64,000 bases of DNA, taken from positions 1 through 64,000 of the forward strand of contig CAIJLZ010000016.1 in the NCBI GenBank assembly GCA_903821605.1, read 5' to 3'. Below the pieces are notes generated by a model. That model saw only the letters and a program-made list of their open reading frames with translations, made no database searches and had not been told where the DNA came from. A program made the position numbers and the translations under genes. The stretch is from an uncultured Sphingomonadales bacterium. GTDB lineage: Bacteria; Pseudomonadota; Alphaproteobacteria; Sphingomonadales; Sphingomonadaceae. Positions 43,635 to 51,618 of the stretch are shown here, in pieces. Each line of letters starts with the position of its first letter. Position 1 is the first letter of the stretch.

Positions 43635-44807
43635 TTACATCACCGGCTTCGGCAAGGTGGGATCATCCTGCAAATACCAGTTCAGCCATTCATGGAAATA
43701 TTGGTTGCCGCGCTCGTTGCGCCCGAAGACGAGATCATCATGCGCGCCCGATTCCAGTCCCTTCTGGATCGCCATGCCGACGACATAATCCTCGCCATAG
43801 GTCACATCGCGCAGGAAGTTGATCATGTTTTCCACGGCAACCCGGTCTTCCTCATCGCGGATCGGCTCGCGCCGGGCGTACATCAGCACAGTCCGGTTCT
43901 TGTCCGGCGTTGGTCCGGGGAAAAGCTGGGCGATCTGGGCGATTTCCGGTGCCAGGAAGATCGACACGTTCGGGAACAAGATACGCACAAAATCGAAGCC
44001 GTCATTTTCGTGCAGGCCCCATTCGGCGCGCGGAAATTCCTTGAGCTTGGCAATGGAACGCTGCGGAAAGCCGATCCGGATATTGGGGCCAAAGCCTTCA
44101 TAATGGGTGACGTTCGACGGGGTGCGCGGGAAAATCGTTTCCGGATGCAGCGACGCGAAATGATAGCCTTCGAGATAGCCATCAAAGGCGATTTTCCAGT
44201 TCGCGCCCTCGATCACGCGGCTGCCCATGAAGGTCCAGTCCTTGAACCCGACGTCCTCATAATCCTTGAGCATCGCGCCATAATAAGCGTCCACATCCAG
44301 CGGCGCATTCGGCGTCACGCAGACGAAGATCATGCCAGCCCGCTCGGCACAGGGCAATTCGCGTAGCGCCAGCCCGGCCTTGTCGACATCGCCGAATTTC
44401 GGACGGTCGGCGACAGCCAGCAGCTTGCCATCCTGCGCAAAGGTCCAGCCATGATAGATGCAGGTGAAACGCGCACAATTGCCATGACCTTCATTGGCCA
44501 ATGGCGCGCCACGGTGCGAGCAGACGTTGAGGAAAGCGCGCACCAGCCCGTTTTTGTCGCGGCTGATGAGGATCGGCAGGCCGACCGCTTCCATCGCCTT
44601 ATAATCCCCCGGATTGGGCAGCTCGCACGACAGCGCCAACATCAGCGGCACGCGCTTAAAGATGAGTTCCATCTCCGCGCCCCACTGGTCCGGGTCGGTA
44701 TAGGACCGGCTCGGCACCCGGACGATCTTGTCCGTCATGAAGGTTGTATCATTCTCGACATAATCGAGCATTTTTTCAGCCGCGAGACCGATTTCCGGGC
44801 GATCCAT
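43635..44807 (-). CDS. Rieske oxygenase alpha subunit (no. 5, subgroup C)
   Basis: 390 residues from ATG 44807 (GAGGAG upstream; longer in-frame starts have no support). The Rieske site is CSH...CIYH (CxH-x17-CxxH); the iron site is in DGYLEGYHFASLHP with Glu at the bridging position. It shares FKRVPLMLALSCELPNPGDYKAMEAVGLP, ANWKIAFDGYLEGYHF and C-terminal GNQYFHEWLNWYLQD with the Rieske gene at 49120. First gene of the Rieske-TIM-EthD operon, divergent from the acyl-CoA ligase operon. Confidence 0.93.
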   Translation of the reverse strand: MDRPEIGLAAEKMLDYVENDTTFMTDKIVRVPSRSYTDPDQWGAEMELIFKRVPLMLALSCELPNPGDYKAMEAVGLPILISRDKNGLVRAFLNVCSHRGAPLANEGHGNCARFTCIYHGWTFAQDGKLLAVADRPKFGDVDKAGLALRELPCAERAGMIFVCVTPNAPLDVDAYYGAMLKDYEDVGFKDWTFMGSRVIEGANWKIAFDGYLEGYHFASLHPETIFPRTPSNVTHYEGFGPNIRIGFPQRSIAKLKEFPRAEWGLHENDGFDFVRILFPNVSIFLAPEIAQIAQLFPGPTPDKNRTVLMYARREPIRDEEDRVAVENMINFLRDVTYGEDYVVGMAIQKGLESGAHDDLVFGRNERGNQYFHEWLNWYLQDDPTLPKPVM

Positions 44808-45007
44808 CGCCACACTCCTCATTAAATTGTTCTGCGCCCCTGTTGGACCACCAACCGCGCCCGTCAACAAGCTGCGAGAGGTGACAGGTTGCATCCTCGC
44901 TTTTGTCACAACTGGCAAGACGGGCAATGATCGTGCAGTAGCAGATTATTCAGGCTCTCGCTCACCCGTGCGGAGGGTCAGCGACGATTGCACCACGCAA
45001 GGACAGG

Positions 45008-46654
45008 ATGATACGGCAGATGAACGCACCCTGGGCATGGCTCGAACTCCCCGCCCCCCATCACAAGGCCTATGCGGAAAGCGGCGCTTGGGCTGGCAAG
45101 ACCATTGCCGACCTCGCTTATGAACTGACAGCGGCCGACCCTGATTTTGTCGTCTTCCTTGCAGGTGATGAGCGCATGACGCGCGGCGAATTGCTCGCCG
45201 ATGCCGAAGCGCTCTCGGTGTCCCTCGCCGAACTTGGCTTGCAGCCGGGCGATGTTGTCAGCTTCCAGACCCCGAACTGGATCGAAGCGGCGGTGATCAA
45301 CCTCGCCTGCGCCATGTCGGGCCTGATCATCAATCCGATCGTGCCGATTTATCGCGACCATGAAGTGAGCATGATGCTCGGCGATTGCGGCGCAAAGGCG
45401 TTCTTCGTCGCCTCCACCTTCCGCAACTTTGACTATGCCGCCATGGCCGAACGGCTGCGCCCGGACCTGCCCGAACTGCAGCATGTCATCACCGTGCGCG
45501 GTGCGAGCGGCACCACCTATGAAAATCTGGTCAAGGCGGGCCGCGGCAAGCCGTTCCAGCGTCCGCAGGTCGATGCCGGCGCGGTCAAGATGCTGCTCTA
45601 TACGTCTGGCACCACCGGGCGTCCGAAGGGGGTGCTGCACAGCCATAACACGCTGAACCGGGTGCTGCGGATGACGGTCGAACATTGGGGCATCAACCCC
45701 GGCGACGCGATCATCATGCCGTCGCCTGTCACCCATGTCAGCGGCTATGCCAACGGCCTTGAACTGCCGCTGATCGGCCAGACCCGTTCGATCATGATGG
45801 AAGTGTGGAACGCACAGGATGCGCTGGCATTGATCGAACAGCATCAGGTCACGGGCACGGTTGCCGCAACCCCGTTTCTGATCGAATTGGCCAGCGCCGC
45901 CGCCGCCGCAGGCACTCGCCTGCCCTCGCTCCGCTTCTTTGCCTGTGGTGGCGCAGCCGTGCCGCCGGAAGTCATTCCGACGGCCAATAAGGCGTTCGAA
46001 AACTGCGCCGCCTTCCGCGTGTTTGGCAGTTCGGAAGTGCCGCTTGTCACCCTTGGCTATCCGGGGCGCGAGAATGAACATCTCGCCGCCAGCACCGACG
46101 GCGCCATTGTCGATTATGACGTGCGCATCGTCGATGATCAGGAAAATGATGTCGCGCCGGGACAGCATGGCGAAATTCTCGCCCGTGGTCCGGCCATGTT
46201 CCTTGGCTATGCCGACCAGCAGCAAACCGCCGACGCCATCTCCGCCGATGGCTATTTCCGCACGGGCGACATTGGCTGCATCACGCCGGAAGGTGCGGTG
46301 CTGATTACCGGGCGCAAGAAAGACCTGATCATTCGCGGCGGCGAGAATATCTCTGCCAAGGAAATCGAGGACGTGCTCCACACCCATGCGGCCGTCAAGG
46401 AAGCGACCGTGGTCGCCATGCCGCATGCCCGGCTTGGTGAGGGGATTTGCGCCTATGTGATCCTGCGCGATGGGGGGTCGGTCGATGCCCATGGCTTGGC
46501 CAAGCATGTCGAGGCCTCGGGCCTTGCCAAGCAGAAAATCCCCGAGCGTTTCGAGTTCGTGGACGACTTTCCCCGCACTGCATCCGGCAAGATCCGCAAG
46601 GACCAGTTGCGCGCCGATGTCACCGCCAAGGTCGCGGCCCAAGCGGCCGTCTAA
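45008..46654 (+). CDS. AMP-forming acyl-CoA synthetase (ligase)
   Basis: 548 residues. Motifs of the ANL superfamily: the ATP loop LLYTSGTTGRPKGVLHSH, the A5-type FGSSEVPLVTLGYPG, YFRTGDIG, the hinge-region KKDLIIRGGENISAKEIED and the C-terminal catalytic Lys region TASGKIRKDQLR. It would activate a carboxylic acid as its CoA thioester, which the ACADs and thiolase-like protein elsewhere in the window could then process. AAGGA lies just before the ATG; a second in-frame ATG at 45020 is possible. An SDR follows in the operon. The acid cannot be named. Confidence 0.92.
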   Translation: MIRQMNAPWAWLELPAPHHKAYAESGAWAGKTIADLAYELTAADPDFVVFLAGDERMTRGELLADAEALSVSLAELGLQPGDVVSFQTPNWIEAAVINLACAMSGLIINPIVPIYRDHEVSMMLGDCGAKAFFVASTFRNFDYAAMAERLRPDLPELQHVITVRGASGTTYENLVKAGRGKPFQRPQVDAGAVKMLLYTSGTTGRPKGVLHSHNTLNRVLRMTVEHWGINPGDAIIMPSPVTHVSGYANGLELPLIGQTRSIMMEVWNAQDALALIEQHQVTGTVAATPFLIELASAAAAAGTRLPSLRFFACGGAAVPPEVIPTANKAFENCAAFRVFGSSEVPLVTLGYPGRENEHLAASTDGAIVDYDVRIVDDQENDVAPGQHGEILARGPAMFLGYADQQQTADAISADGYFRTGDIGCITPEGAVLITGRKKDLIIRGGENISAKEIEDVLHTHAAVKEATVVAMPHARLGEGICAYVILRDGGSVDAHGLAKHVEASGLAKQKIPERFEFVDDFPRTASGKIRKDQLRADVTAKVAAQAAV

Positions 46655-46692
46655 GCCCTCCCCCCTTCATCTCAGCATCAAAGGAAATCAAT

Positions 46693-47454
46693 ATGGATCT
46701 TGGACTTAAGGGCAAGAAGGTCATTCTCACCGGCGGTAGCCGGGGCATTGGTCGTGCCACCGTTGAACTGTTCGCGCAGGAAGGCGCGGATGTCGCTTTC
46801 TTCTCGCGCAACCCGGAACAGGTCGCCGAAGCCGTCGCCGCCGCTTCGAAGTTCGGCACCAAGATCATCGGCGAAGCCTTTGATTATGAAGCCGGCCCCG
46901 ACGCCTATAAGGCATGGCTGAACAGCGCCGCTGAAAAGCTGGGCGGCTGCGATATCTTCATTCCAATGGTCTCGACCTCGGGCGCGGGCGCGACTGGCGA
47001 TTGGCAGAAGTCGTTCGATTATGACGTGATGGGTGCCGTGAACGGCGTCGAGACGCTTCAGCCCTATCTCGAAAAGTCGGGCGAAGGCGCGGTCGTGTTC
47101 ATGTCGTCGACTGCGGCGCTCGAAACCTTCATCGTCCCGCAGGGCTATAACTCGATCAAGGCGGCGCTGCTGACCTATTCGAAGCAACTGGGCCAGGCGC
47201 TCGCCCCCAAGGGGATCCGGATCAACGTTGTTTCCCCCGGCCCGATCAAATTCCCGGGCGGCAATTGGGAAACCATTCAAAAGCATGTGCCCGCGCTGCA
47301 TGACGCGACCGAAGCCGCCTTCGCCATGGGCCGCTGGGGCGGTCCGGAAGAAGTGGCCAAGACCATCGTCTTCCTCGCCAGCCCGGCCTCGTCCTACACC
47401 ACTGGTGCCAATGTCGTGATCGATGGCGGCTATACCAAGGGCGTCCGCTTCTAA
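46693..47454 (+). CDS. Short-chain dehydrogenase/reductase (SDR 5, atypical)
   Basis: 253 residues from ATG 46693 (AAGGAAA upstream). An in-frame ORF extends 246 bp further 5', but that part is out-of-frame reading of the ligase gene and is excluded. The cofactor loop TGGSRGIG and a catalytic YNSIK are present. The usual NNAG stretch is replaced by FIPMVSTSGAGATG, a variant found in some divergent SDRs. It is co-transcribed with the acyl-CoA ligase and ends before a terminator. Confidence 0.88.
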   Translation: MDLGLKGKKVILTGGSRGIGRATVELFAQEGADVAFFSRNPEQVAEAVAAASKFGTKIIGEAFDYEAGPDAYKAWLNSAAEKLGGCDIFIPMVSTSGAGATGDWQKSFDYDVMGAVNGVETLQPYLEKSGEGAVVFMSSTAALETFIVPQGYNSIKAALLTYSKQLGQALAPKGIRINVVSPGPIKFPGGNWETIQKHVPALHDATEAAFAMGRWGGPEEVAKTIVFLASPASSYTTGANVVIDGGYTKGVRF

Positions 47455-47491
47455 TCCGCTTGCCCCTCCCCATGGGAGGAGCGTTCGGCCC

Positions 47492-47527
47492 AAATACCGT
47501 CCCTTGCATGGTCAGGGGACGGTATTT
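47492..47527. terminator. Rho-independent terminator
   Basis: AAATACCGTCCC / GGGACGGTATTT, a 12-bp perfect stem with a 12-nt loop followed by TTTA, 38 bp after the ligase-SDR operon. Confidence 0.85.
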
Positions 47528-47702
47528 TTATATGCGCCGCATAGCGCCGGAATAACGCAGCCAGACGGAACTGGACTGGCCGACCCTAGCGAAAATTACA
47601 GGTAGGGCTGTCGGTTTTCTTGACCTGAATCAACCACAGTCAGGCCAAGATGTGAGAATGATCCTCTCCAGAGAGACACTCCAGCGAGAGAGAGGAAAAA
47701 CC

Positions 47703-49103
47703 ATGGCGGACCGCGATCCCGGTATTTCGAATGACGTTCCCCGTTGCCCCGGCACCAGTTGGAACGACATTCTCGACGCCGATGCCATTCAGCCGCCGCA
47801 GTTCATGTCCGATGATCATTATCGCTATCTCGGTTCTGAACCGATCCCGGCGTCGCGCTATTATGACCCCGAATTTTTCAAATTGGAAAATGAGAAGGTC
47901 TGGCCGAACGTCTGGCAGTTTGCCGCGCGTGACGAGGAAATGCCGGAAGCGGGCGACTATGTGACCTATGAGAATGCCGGTCGTTCCTATCTGCTCGTTC
48001 GTCAGGACGACGGCAGCGTCAAGGCGTTCCACAATGTCTGCCTCCATCGTGGCCGCAAGCTGACGACGGATAGCGGCTTTGCCGATCAGTTCGTCTGCCC
48101 GTTCCATGGCTTTGCGTGGAATACCGATGGCACGCTGAAGAACATCCCCTGCCGCTGGGATTTCGGTCATCTGACCGACGAGAAGATGAAGCTGCCACAG
48201 GCCAGCGTCGGGCATTGGGGCGGCTACATCTTCGTCCGCGATGCCGCCGAAGGCCCGTCGCTGGAGGAATATCTCGCCCCGCTGCCGGACTATTTCAAGG
48301 AATGGCGTCACGAAGATTGCGTGACCGTCGCGTGGGTCGGCAAGGTCGTGAAGGCGAACTGGAAGATCACCATGGAAGCCTTCATGGAATCCTACCACGC
48401 CTATGTGACGCACCCCCAATTGATGCCGTTCACCGGCGACGCCAACGCCGCTTATTGCGTCGTGGGCGAGCATGTGAACGTCAATTACACCCCGTTTGGG
48501 ACCATGTCACCGCACGTCGATGCCACGGGCAAGACGCAGCAATGGGTGGTGGACGAGTTCGTCAAATATAATGGCCGTTCCTCAGATAATTATGATCCGG
48601 AGAAGGACAATTACAACGTCACCGTGCCGGAAGGCACAACCGCCCGTCGCGCGCTGGGTGAAGCGATGCGCAAGGCATCAGAGCGCGCCTTTGGCGGCGA
48701 TTACAGCCAGGTTTCGGAATCCGAACTGCTCGATGCGCTGGTCTATAACGTGTTCCCGAACTTCGCACCGTGGGGCGGGTTCATGCCGAACATCGTCTAT
48801 CGCTGGCGCCCGTGGCCGGATCAGGATCACTGCCTGATGGAAGTCCGCGTCATCGCCCGCGTGCCGGAAGGCCAGCCGCGTCCGCGCAGCGTCCCGATGC
48901 ACCTGCTTTCCGACAACGAGATCTGGGCAGATGCCCCCGAACTCGGCGTACTCGGCGCAGTGGTCGATCAGGACATGACCAACATGGAACTCACCCATGA
49001 AGGGTTGAAGGTCTCCAAAAACGGCAATGTCGAACTGGGCGATTATCAGGAAATCCGCATCCGGCATTTCCACAACCTGCTCTCTCACTATATCAACGGT
49101 TGA
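47703..49103 (+). CDS. Rieske oxygenase alpha subunit (no. 6, subgroup A)
   Basis: 466 residues from ATG 47703 (GAGAGAGGA upstream). The Rieske site is CLH...CPFH (CxH-x16-CxxH), and the iron site is in EAFMESYHAYVTHP with Glu at the bridging position. It is strikingly like the Rieske gene at 27705 (VCPFHGFAWNTDGTL, PSLEEYLAPLPDYFKEW, KTQQWVVDEFVKYNGRS), a clear paralogue. It is followed 16 bp later by a subgroup C Rieske gene, so two different oxygenases are expressed together. Confidence 0.93.
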   Translation: MADRDPGISNDVPRCPGTSWNDILDADAIQPPQFMSDDHYRYLGSEPIPASRYYDPEFFKLENEKVWPNVWQFAARDEEMPEAGDYVTYENAGRSYLLVRQDDGSVKAFHNVCLHRGRKLTTDSGFADQFVCPFHGFAWNTDGTLKNIPCRWDFGHLTDEKMKLPQASVGHWGGYIFVRDAAEGPSLEEYLAPLPDYFKEWRHEDCVTVAWVGKVVKANWKITMEAFMESYHAYVTHPQLMPFTGDANAAYCVVGEHVNVNYTPFGTMSPHVDATGKTQQWVVDEFVKYNGRSSDNYDPEKDNYNVTVPEGTTARRALGEAMRKASERAFGGDYSQVSESELLDALVYNVFPNFAPWGGFMPNIVYRWRPWPDQDHCLMEVRVIARVPEGQPRPRSVPMHLLSDNEIWADAPELGVLGAVVDQDMTNMELTHEGLKVSKNGNVELGDYQEIRIRHFHNLLSHYING

Positions 49104-49119
49104 TCGGAAAGGCACGACC

Positions 49120-50304
49120 ATGACCGACCTCATCAAAGCCTATGGCGACGCAGCGGAAAAGATGCTGCACTTCGTCGAAACCAAGACCACCGATCAGGCG
49201 TCCAGCGTATTCGAAGTGCCGGTTGCCAATTATATGGACCCGGTGCTGTGGCAGAAGGAGCTTGATCTGATTTTCAAGCGCCTGCCGCTGATGCTTGCGC
49301 TCACCATCGAATTGCCGAAGGTGAACGACTATAAGGCGATGGATGTGATGGGCCTGCCCGTGCTCATCACCCGTGGCAAGGACGGTCAGGCGCGCGCCTT
49401 TCTCAACGTTTGCAAGCATCGCGCCATGCACATGGTCAAGGAAGGCAAAGGCAATTGTTCGCGCTTTGCCTGCCAATATCATGGCTGGACCTATGCCAAT
49501 GATGGTGAACTGATCGGCATTGCGGAATCGAGCACCTTTGGTGATGTCGATAAGAAGACGCTGGCGATGACCGAACTGCCCTGTCAGGAAGTGGCCGGCA
49601 TGATCTTCGTGATCCTCACGCCGGGCCTTGAGATTGATGTGCCGACCTTCCTCGGCGGCATGCTTGACGATCTCGCCGCGCTGAAGCTTGAGACTTGGTA
49701 TTACCACAAGGCCAAGACGATGATCGGTGCCAATTGGAAGGTGTCCTATGACGGCTATCTGGAAGGCTATCACTTTCAGGCCGCCCATACGAACACCGTC
49801 GCCACCCGTTCGCCGTCCAATCGCGCCAGCTACGAGGCCTTCGGCCCGCATATCCGCCTTGGCTTCCCCCAGAACAGCATCACCCGGCTCAAGGACCTCC
49901 CGCGTGAGGAATGGGGCAAGCAGGAAAACCACGGCTATGATTTCATCCGTATCCTGTTCCCGAACTTCAGCTTCTTTCTGGCCCCAGAAATGTGCCAGTA
50001 CGCCCAACTTTTCCCGGGACCGACGCCAGACCGCAACATCACGGTGATGAACTATATCTACCCGACGGCACCGCAGAATGATGAAGAACTCAAGGCGCTC
50101 GACGAGATGAGCGACTTCTTCTTCAATGTCGTCGAAGAGGAAGATTATTTCCTCGGCCTTAAGGTCCAAAACGGCCTTGAATCCGGCGCGATGAAGCACA
50201 TCACCTTCGGCCGCAACGAGCCGGGCAACCAGTATTTCCACAAATGGGTAGACTATTATCTGGATGAAACCGGCAAGACGCCGAAGCCCGTGCTCAAGGC
50301 CTAA
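49120..50304 (+). CDS. Rieske oxygenase alpha subunit (no. 7, subgroup C)
   Basis: 394 residues from ATG 49120 (GGAAAGG upstream); the longer in-frame ORF lies within the preceding gene. The Rieske site is CKH...CQYH (CxH-x17-CxxH). The iron site is in DGYLEGYHFQAAHTN, where Pro after the second His is replaced by Thr; Glu holds the bridging position. It is a paralogue of the Rieske gene at 43635 (shared FKRLPLMLALTIELP, NDYKAMDVMGLPVL, GNQYFHKWVDYYL). A terminator follows. Confidence 0.93.
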   Translation: MTDLIKAYGDAAEKMLHFVETKTTDQASSVFEVPVANYMDPVLWQKELDLIFKRLPLMLALTIELPKVNDYKAMDVMGLPVLITRGKDGQARAFLNVCKHRAMHMVKEGKGNCSRFACQYHGWTYANDGELIGIAESSTFGDVDKKTLAMTELPCQEVAGMIFVILTPGLEIDVPTFLGGMLDDLAALKLETWYYHKAKTMIGANWKVSYDGYLEGYHFQAAHTNTVATRSPSNRASYEAFGPHIRLGFPQNSITRLKDLPREEWGKQENHGYDFIRILFPNFSFFLAPEMCQYAQLFPGPTPDRNITVMNYIYPTAPQNDEELKALDEMSDFFFNVVEEEDYFLGLKVQNGLESGAMKHITFGRNEPGNQYFHKWVDYYLDETGKTPKPVLKA

Positions 50305-50330
50305 CCGCCTTTCCCCTCTCCTCCACCTCA

Positions 50331-50360
50331 CCCCGTTCGCCACCCGGCGGGCGGGGCTTT
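50331..50360 (+). terminator. Rho-independent terminator after the two-Rieske operon
   Basis: CCCCGTTCGCC / GGCGGGCGGGG, an 11-bp stem with two G-T pairs and an ACCC loop, followed by CTTTTCTTTT. Confidence 0.85.
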
Positions 50361-50502
50361 TCTTTTCCGTTTAGAGCATGCCTCGTCCGTACCACATGAT
50401 CCGGACCCAGCCCCCTAAAACCGGCAGATACGCCTCTTTATTCCGATAGCTTTTGCCATTCGATGCACATCGCGATAACCGGCATCTGCAATCGCGCGAT
50501 TC

Positions 50503-50520
50503 GATATTTGATATTTGATA
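50503..50520. repeat. Short tandem repeat upstream of the Rieske ferredoxin gene
   Basis: GATATTT-GATATTT-GATA, AT-rich, ends 36 bp before the ferredoxin start. It probably lies in the promoter or an operator. The rest of 50361-50556 shows nothing else I can name. Confidence 0.5.
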
Positions 50521-50556
50521 AGATCGTCCAGCGCACCAGAATGATAAGGCATAGAG

Positions 50557-50907
50557 ATGAGCGAGACTTGGCACCCGGTAATTGCCGAAGCTGACTTCCC
50601 GGAAGAGGGCAAGGCCACCACGATCGTCAATGGCTGGTATGTGCTGCTCGGCAAGGTCGATGGCCAGTATCACGCCGTCAACGACCGCTGCACCCATGCG
50701 GCGTCCTTCCTGTCCACCGGACGCATTCGTCGCGGTGCGGTGATGTGCCCGCTGCATGGCGCGCGTTTTGAGCTCGCTTCTGGCCGTTGCCTCGGCAGCG
50801 CCTATCGCGACCTGCGCACCTTCGCCGTGCGCGTCGAAAATGGCCAGATCGAAGTGCAGGTGCCGGATGTGGCACCTTCGATGGAAGAACTGCCGATTTC
50901 GCTCTGA
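50557..50907 (+). CDS. Rieske-type [2Fe-2S] ferredoxin
   Basis: 116 residues, all within one Rieske fold: CTH...CPLH (CxH-x16-CxxH), with VNGWYVLLGKVDGQYHAVNDRCTHAASFLSTGR before it and FAVRVENGQIEVQVPD after it. No membrane segment. It is the natural electron donor for Rieske oxygenases and the only ferredoxin in the window, with seven oxygenases to serve. No ferredoxin reductase is present. It has its own promoter region and is separated from the Rieske pair by a terminator. Confidence 0.93.
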   Translation: MSETWHPVIAEADFPEEGKATTIVNGWYVLLGKVDGQYHAVNDRCTHAASFLSTGRIRRGAVMCPLHGARFELASGRCLGSAYRDLRTFAVRVENGQIEVQVPDVAPSMEELPISL

Positions 50908-50927
50908 GCGAACCGACATATTCACCC

Positions 50928-50963
50928 AAAAAGGGGAGGCACCAACTGGCGCCTCCCCTTTTT
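50928..50963. terminator. Rho-independent terminator after ferredoxin
   Basis: AAAAAGGGGAGGC / GCCTCCCCTTTTT, a 13-bp perfect stem with a 10-nt loop and a T-run. Confidence 0.93.
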
Positions 50964-51057
50964 TGTGCGCGGCGGCCCATCCCCTGCCCTTTGACATAGG
51001 TTGCGCGCCCGCCGCCCCGGTCTAGTCTCCCCCCAGTCCATATCAAGGAGAGAGACT

Positions 51058-51474
51058 ATGGCTTTCAATGGCCCCGCCGAAGACCGGCTTGCTATCCGTG
51101 AATTGCTCGACATCTATGCCGACGCCGTGACCCGTGTCAGCGCCGAAGATTGGGGCGCTTGCTGGGCCGAAGATAGCTCATGGTCGATGCCCGACTATCC
51201 GGAATTCGGCACCAAGACCGGCAAGGCCGAAATCGTCGGCCTGTGGATCGAAGCGATGAAGCATTATCCGGGCCTGATGTTCGAAGCTTGGCCAGGCTCG
51301 ATTGACGTGAACGGCAACGAAGCCAAGGTCCGCAGCTATACCGCCGAAGTCTATGACCAAGGCGGCAAGACCATCCGCGACCGTGGCGTCTATGACGACG
51401 TCTGCGTCAAGATCGACGGCAAGTGGCTGTTCAAGAGCCGCATCTTCAAGAATATCCATCGCCAGTCCGTCTGA
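51058..51474 (+). CDS. NTF2/SnoaL-like protein
   Basis: 138 residues from ATG 51058 (AGGAGAGAG upstream). The NTF2-like pattern is AEDRLAIRELLDIYADAVTRVSAEDWGACWAEDSSWSMPD, MFEAWPGSIDVNGNEAKVRSYTAEVYDQGG and RGVYDDVCVKIDGKWLFKSR. It is the fifth NTF2-like gene in the window. It stands alone between two terminators, so it has its own promoter. Confidence 0.8.
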   Translation: MAFNGPAEDRLAIRELLDIYADAVTRVSAEDWGACWAEDSSWSMPDYPEFGTKTGKAEIVGLWIEAMKHYPGLMFEAWPGSIDVNGNEAKVRSYTAEVYDQGGKTIRDRGVYDDVCVKIDGKWLFKSRIFKNIHRQSV

Positions 51475-51497
51475 ACCACACAGAGGATCGCGCAATG

Positions 51498-51531
51498 AAA
51501 AGGCCCCGGGGGACATTCCCCGGGGCCTTTT
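51498..51531. terminator. Bidirectional rho-independent terminator
   Basis: AAAAGGCCCCGGGG / CCCCGGGGCCTTTT, a 14-bp perfect stem with a 6-nt loop, 23 bp after the NTF2-like gene. Confidence 0.93.
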
Positions 51532-51570
51532 TCTTGTCTGCGGCGGACGCGTGGACGGCACGCAAAAGAA

Positions 51571-51596
51571 AAGGGGGGCCGTTGCCAGCCCCCCTT
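51571..51596 (-). terminator. Terminator for the second TonB-dependent receptor gene
   Basis: AAGGGGGGC / GCCCCCCTT, a 9-bp stem with an 8-nt loop. On the minus strand it continues into TTCTTTTG. It lies 22 bp after the receptor stop. Confidence 0.75.
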
Positions 51597-51618
51597 CCCT
51601 GTTTCAGTCGTTGACCGA

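Noticed and set aside
44978-46642. A 554-codon ORF opposite the acyl-CoA ligase
   Set aside because: The plus-strand ligase has all ANL motifs; the minus-strand translation is a low-complexity shadow.
46447-46692. N-terminal extension of the SDR at 46693
   Set aside because: This part lies inside the ligase gene in another frame. The SDR cofactor motif begins just after ATG 46693, which has its own ribosome site.
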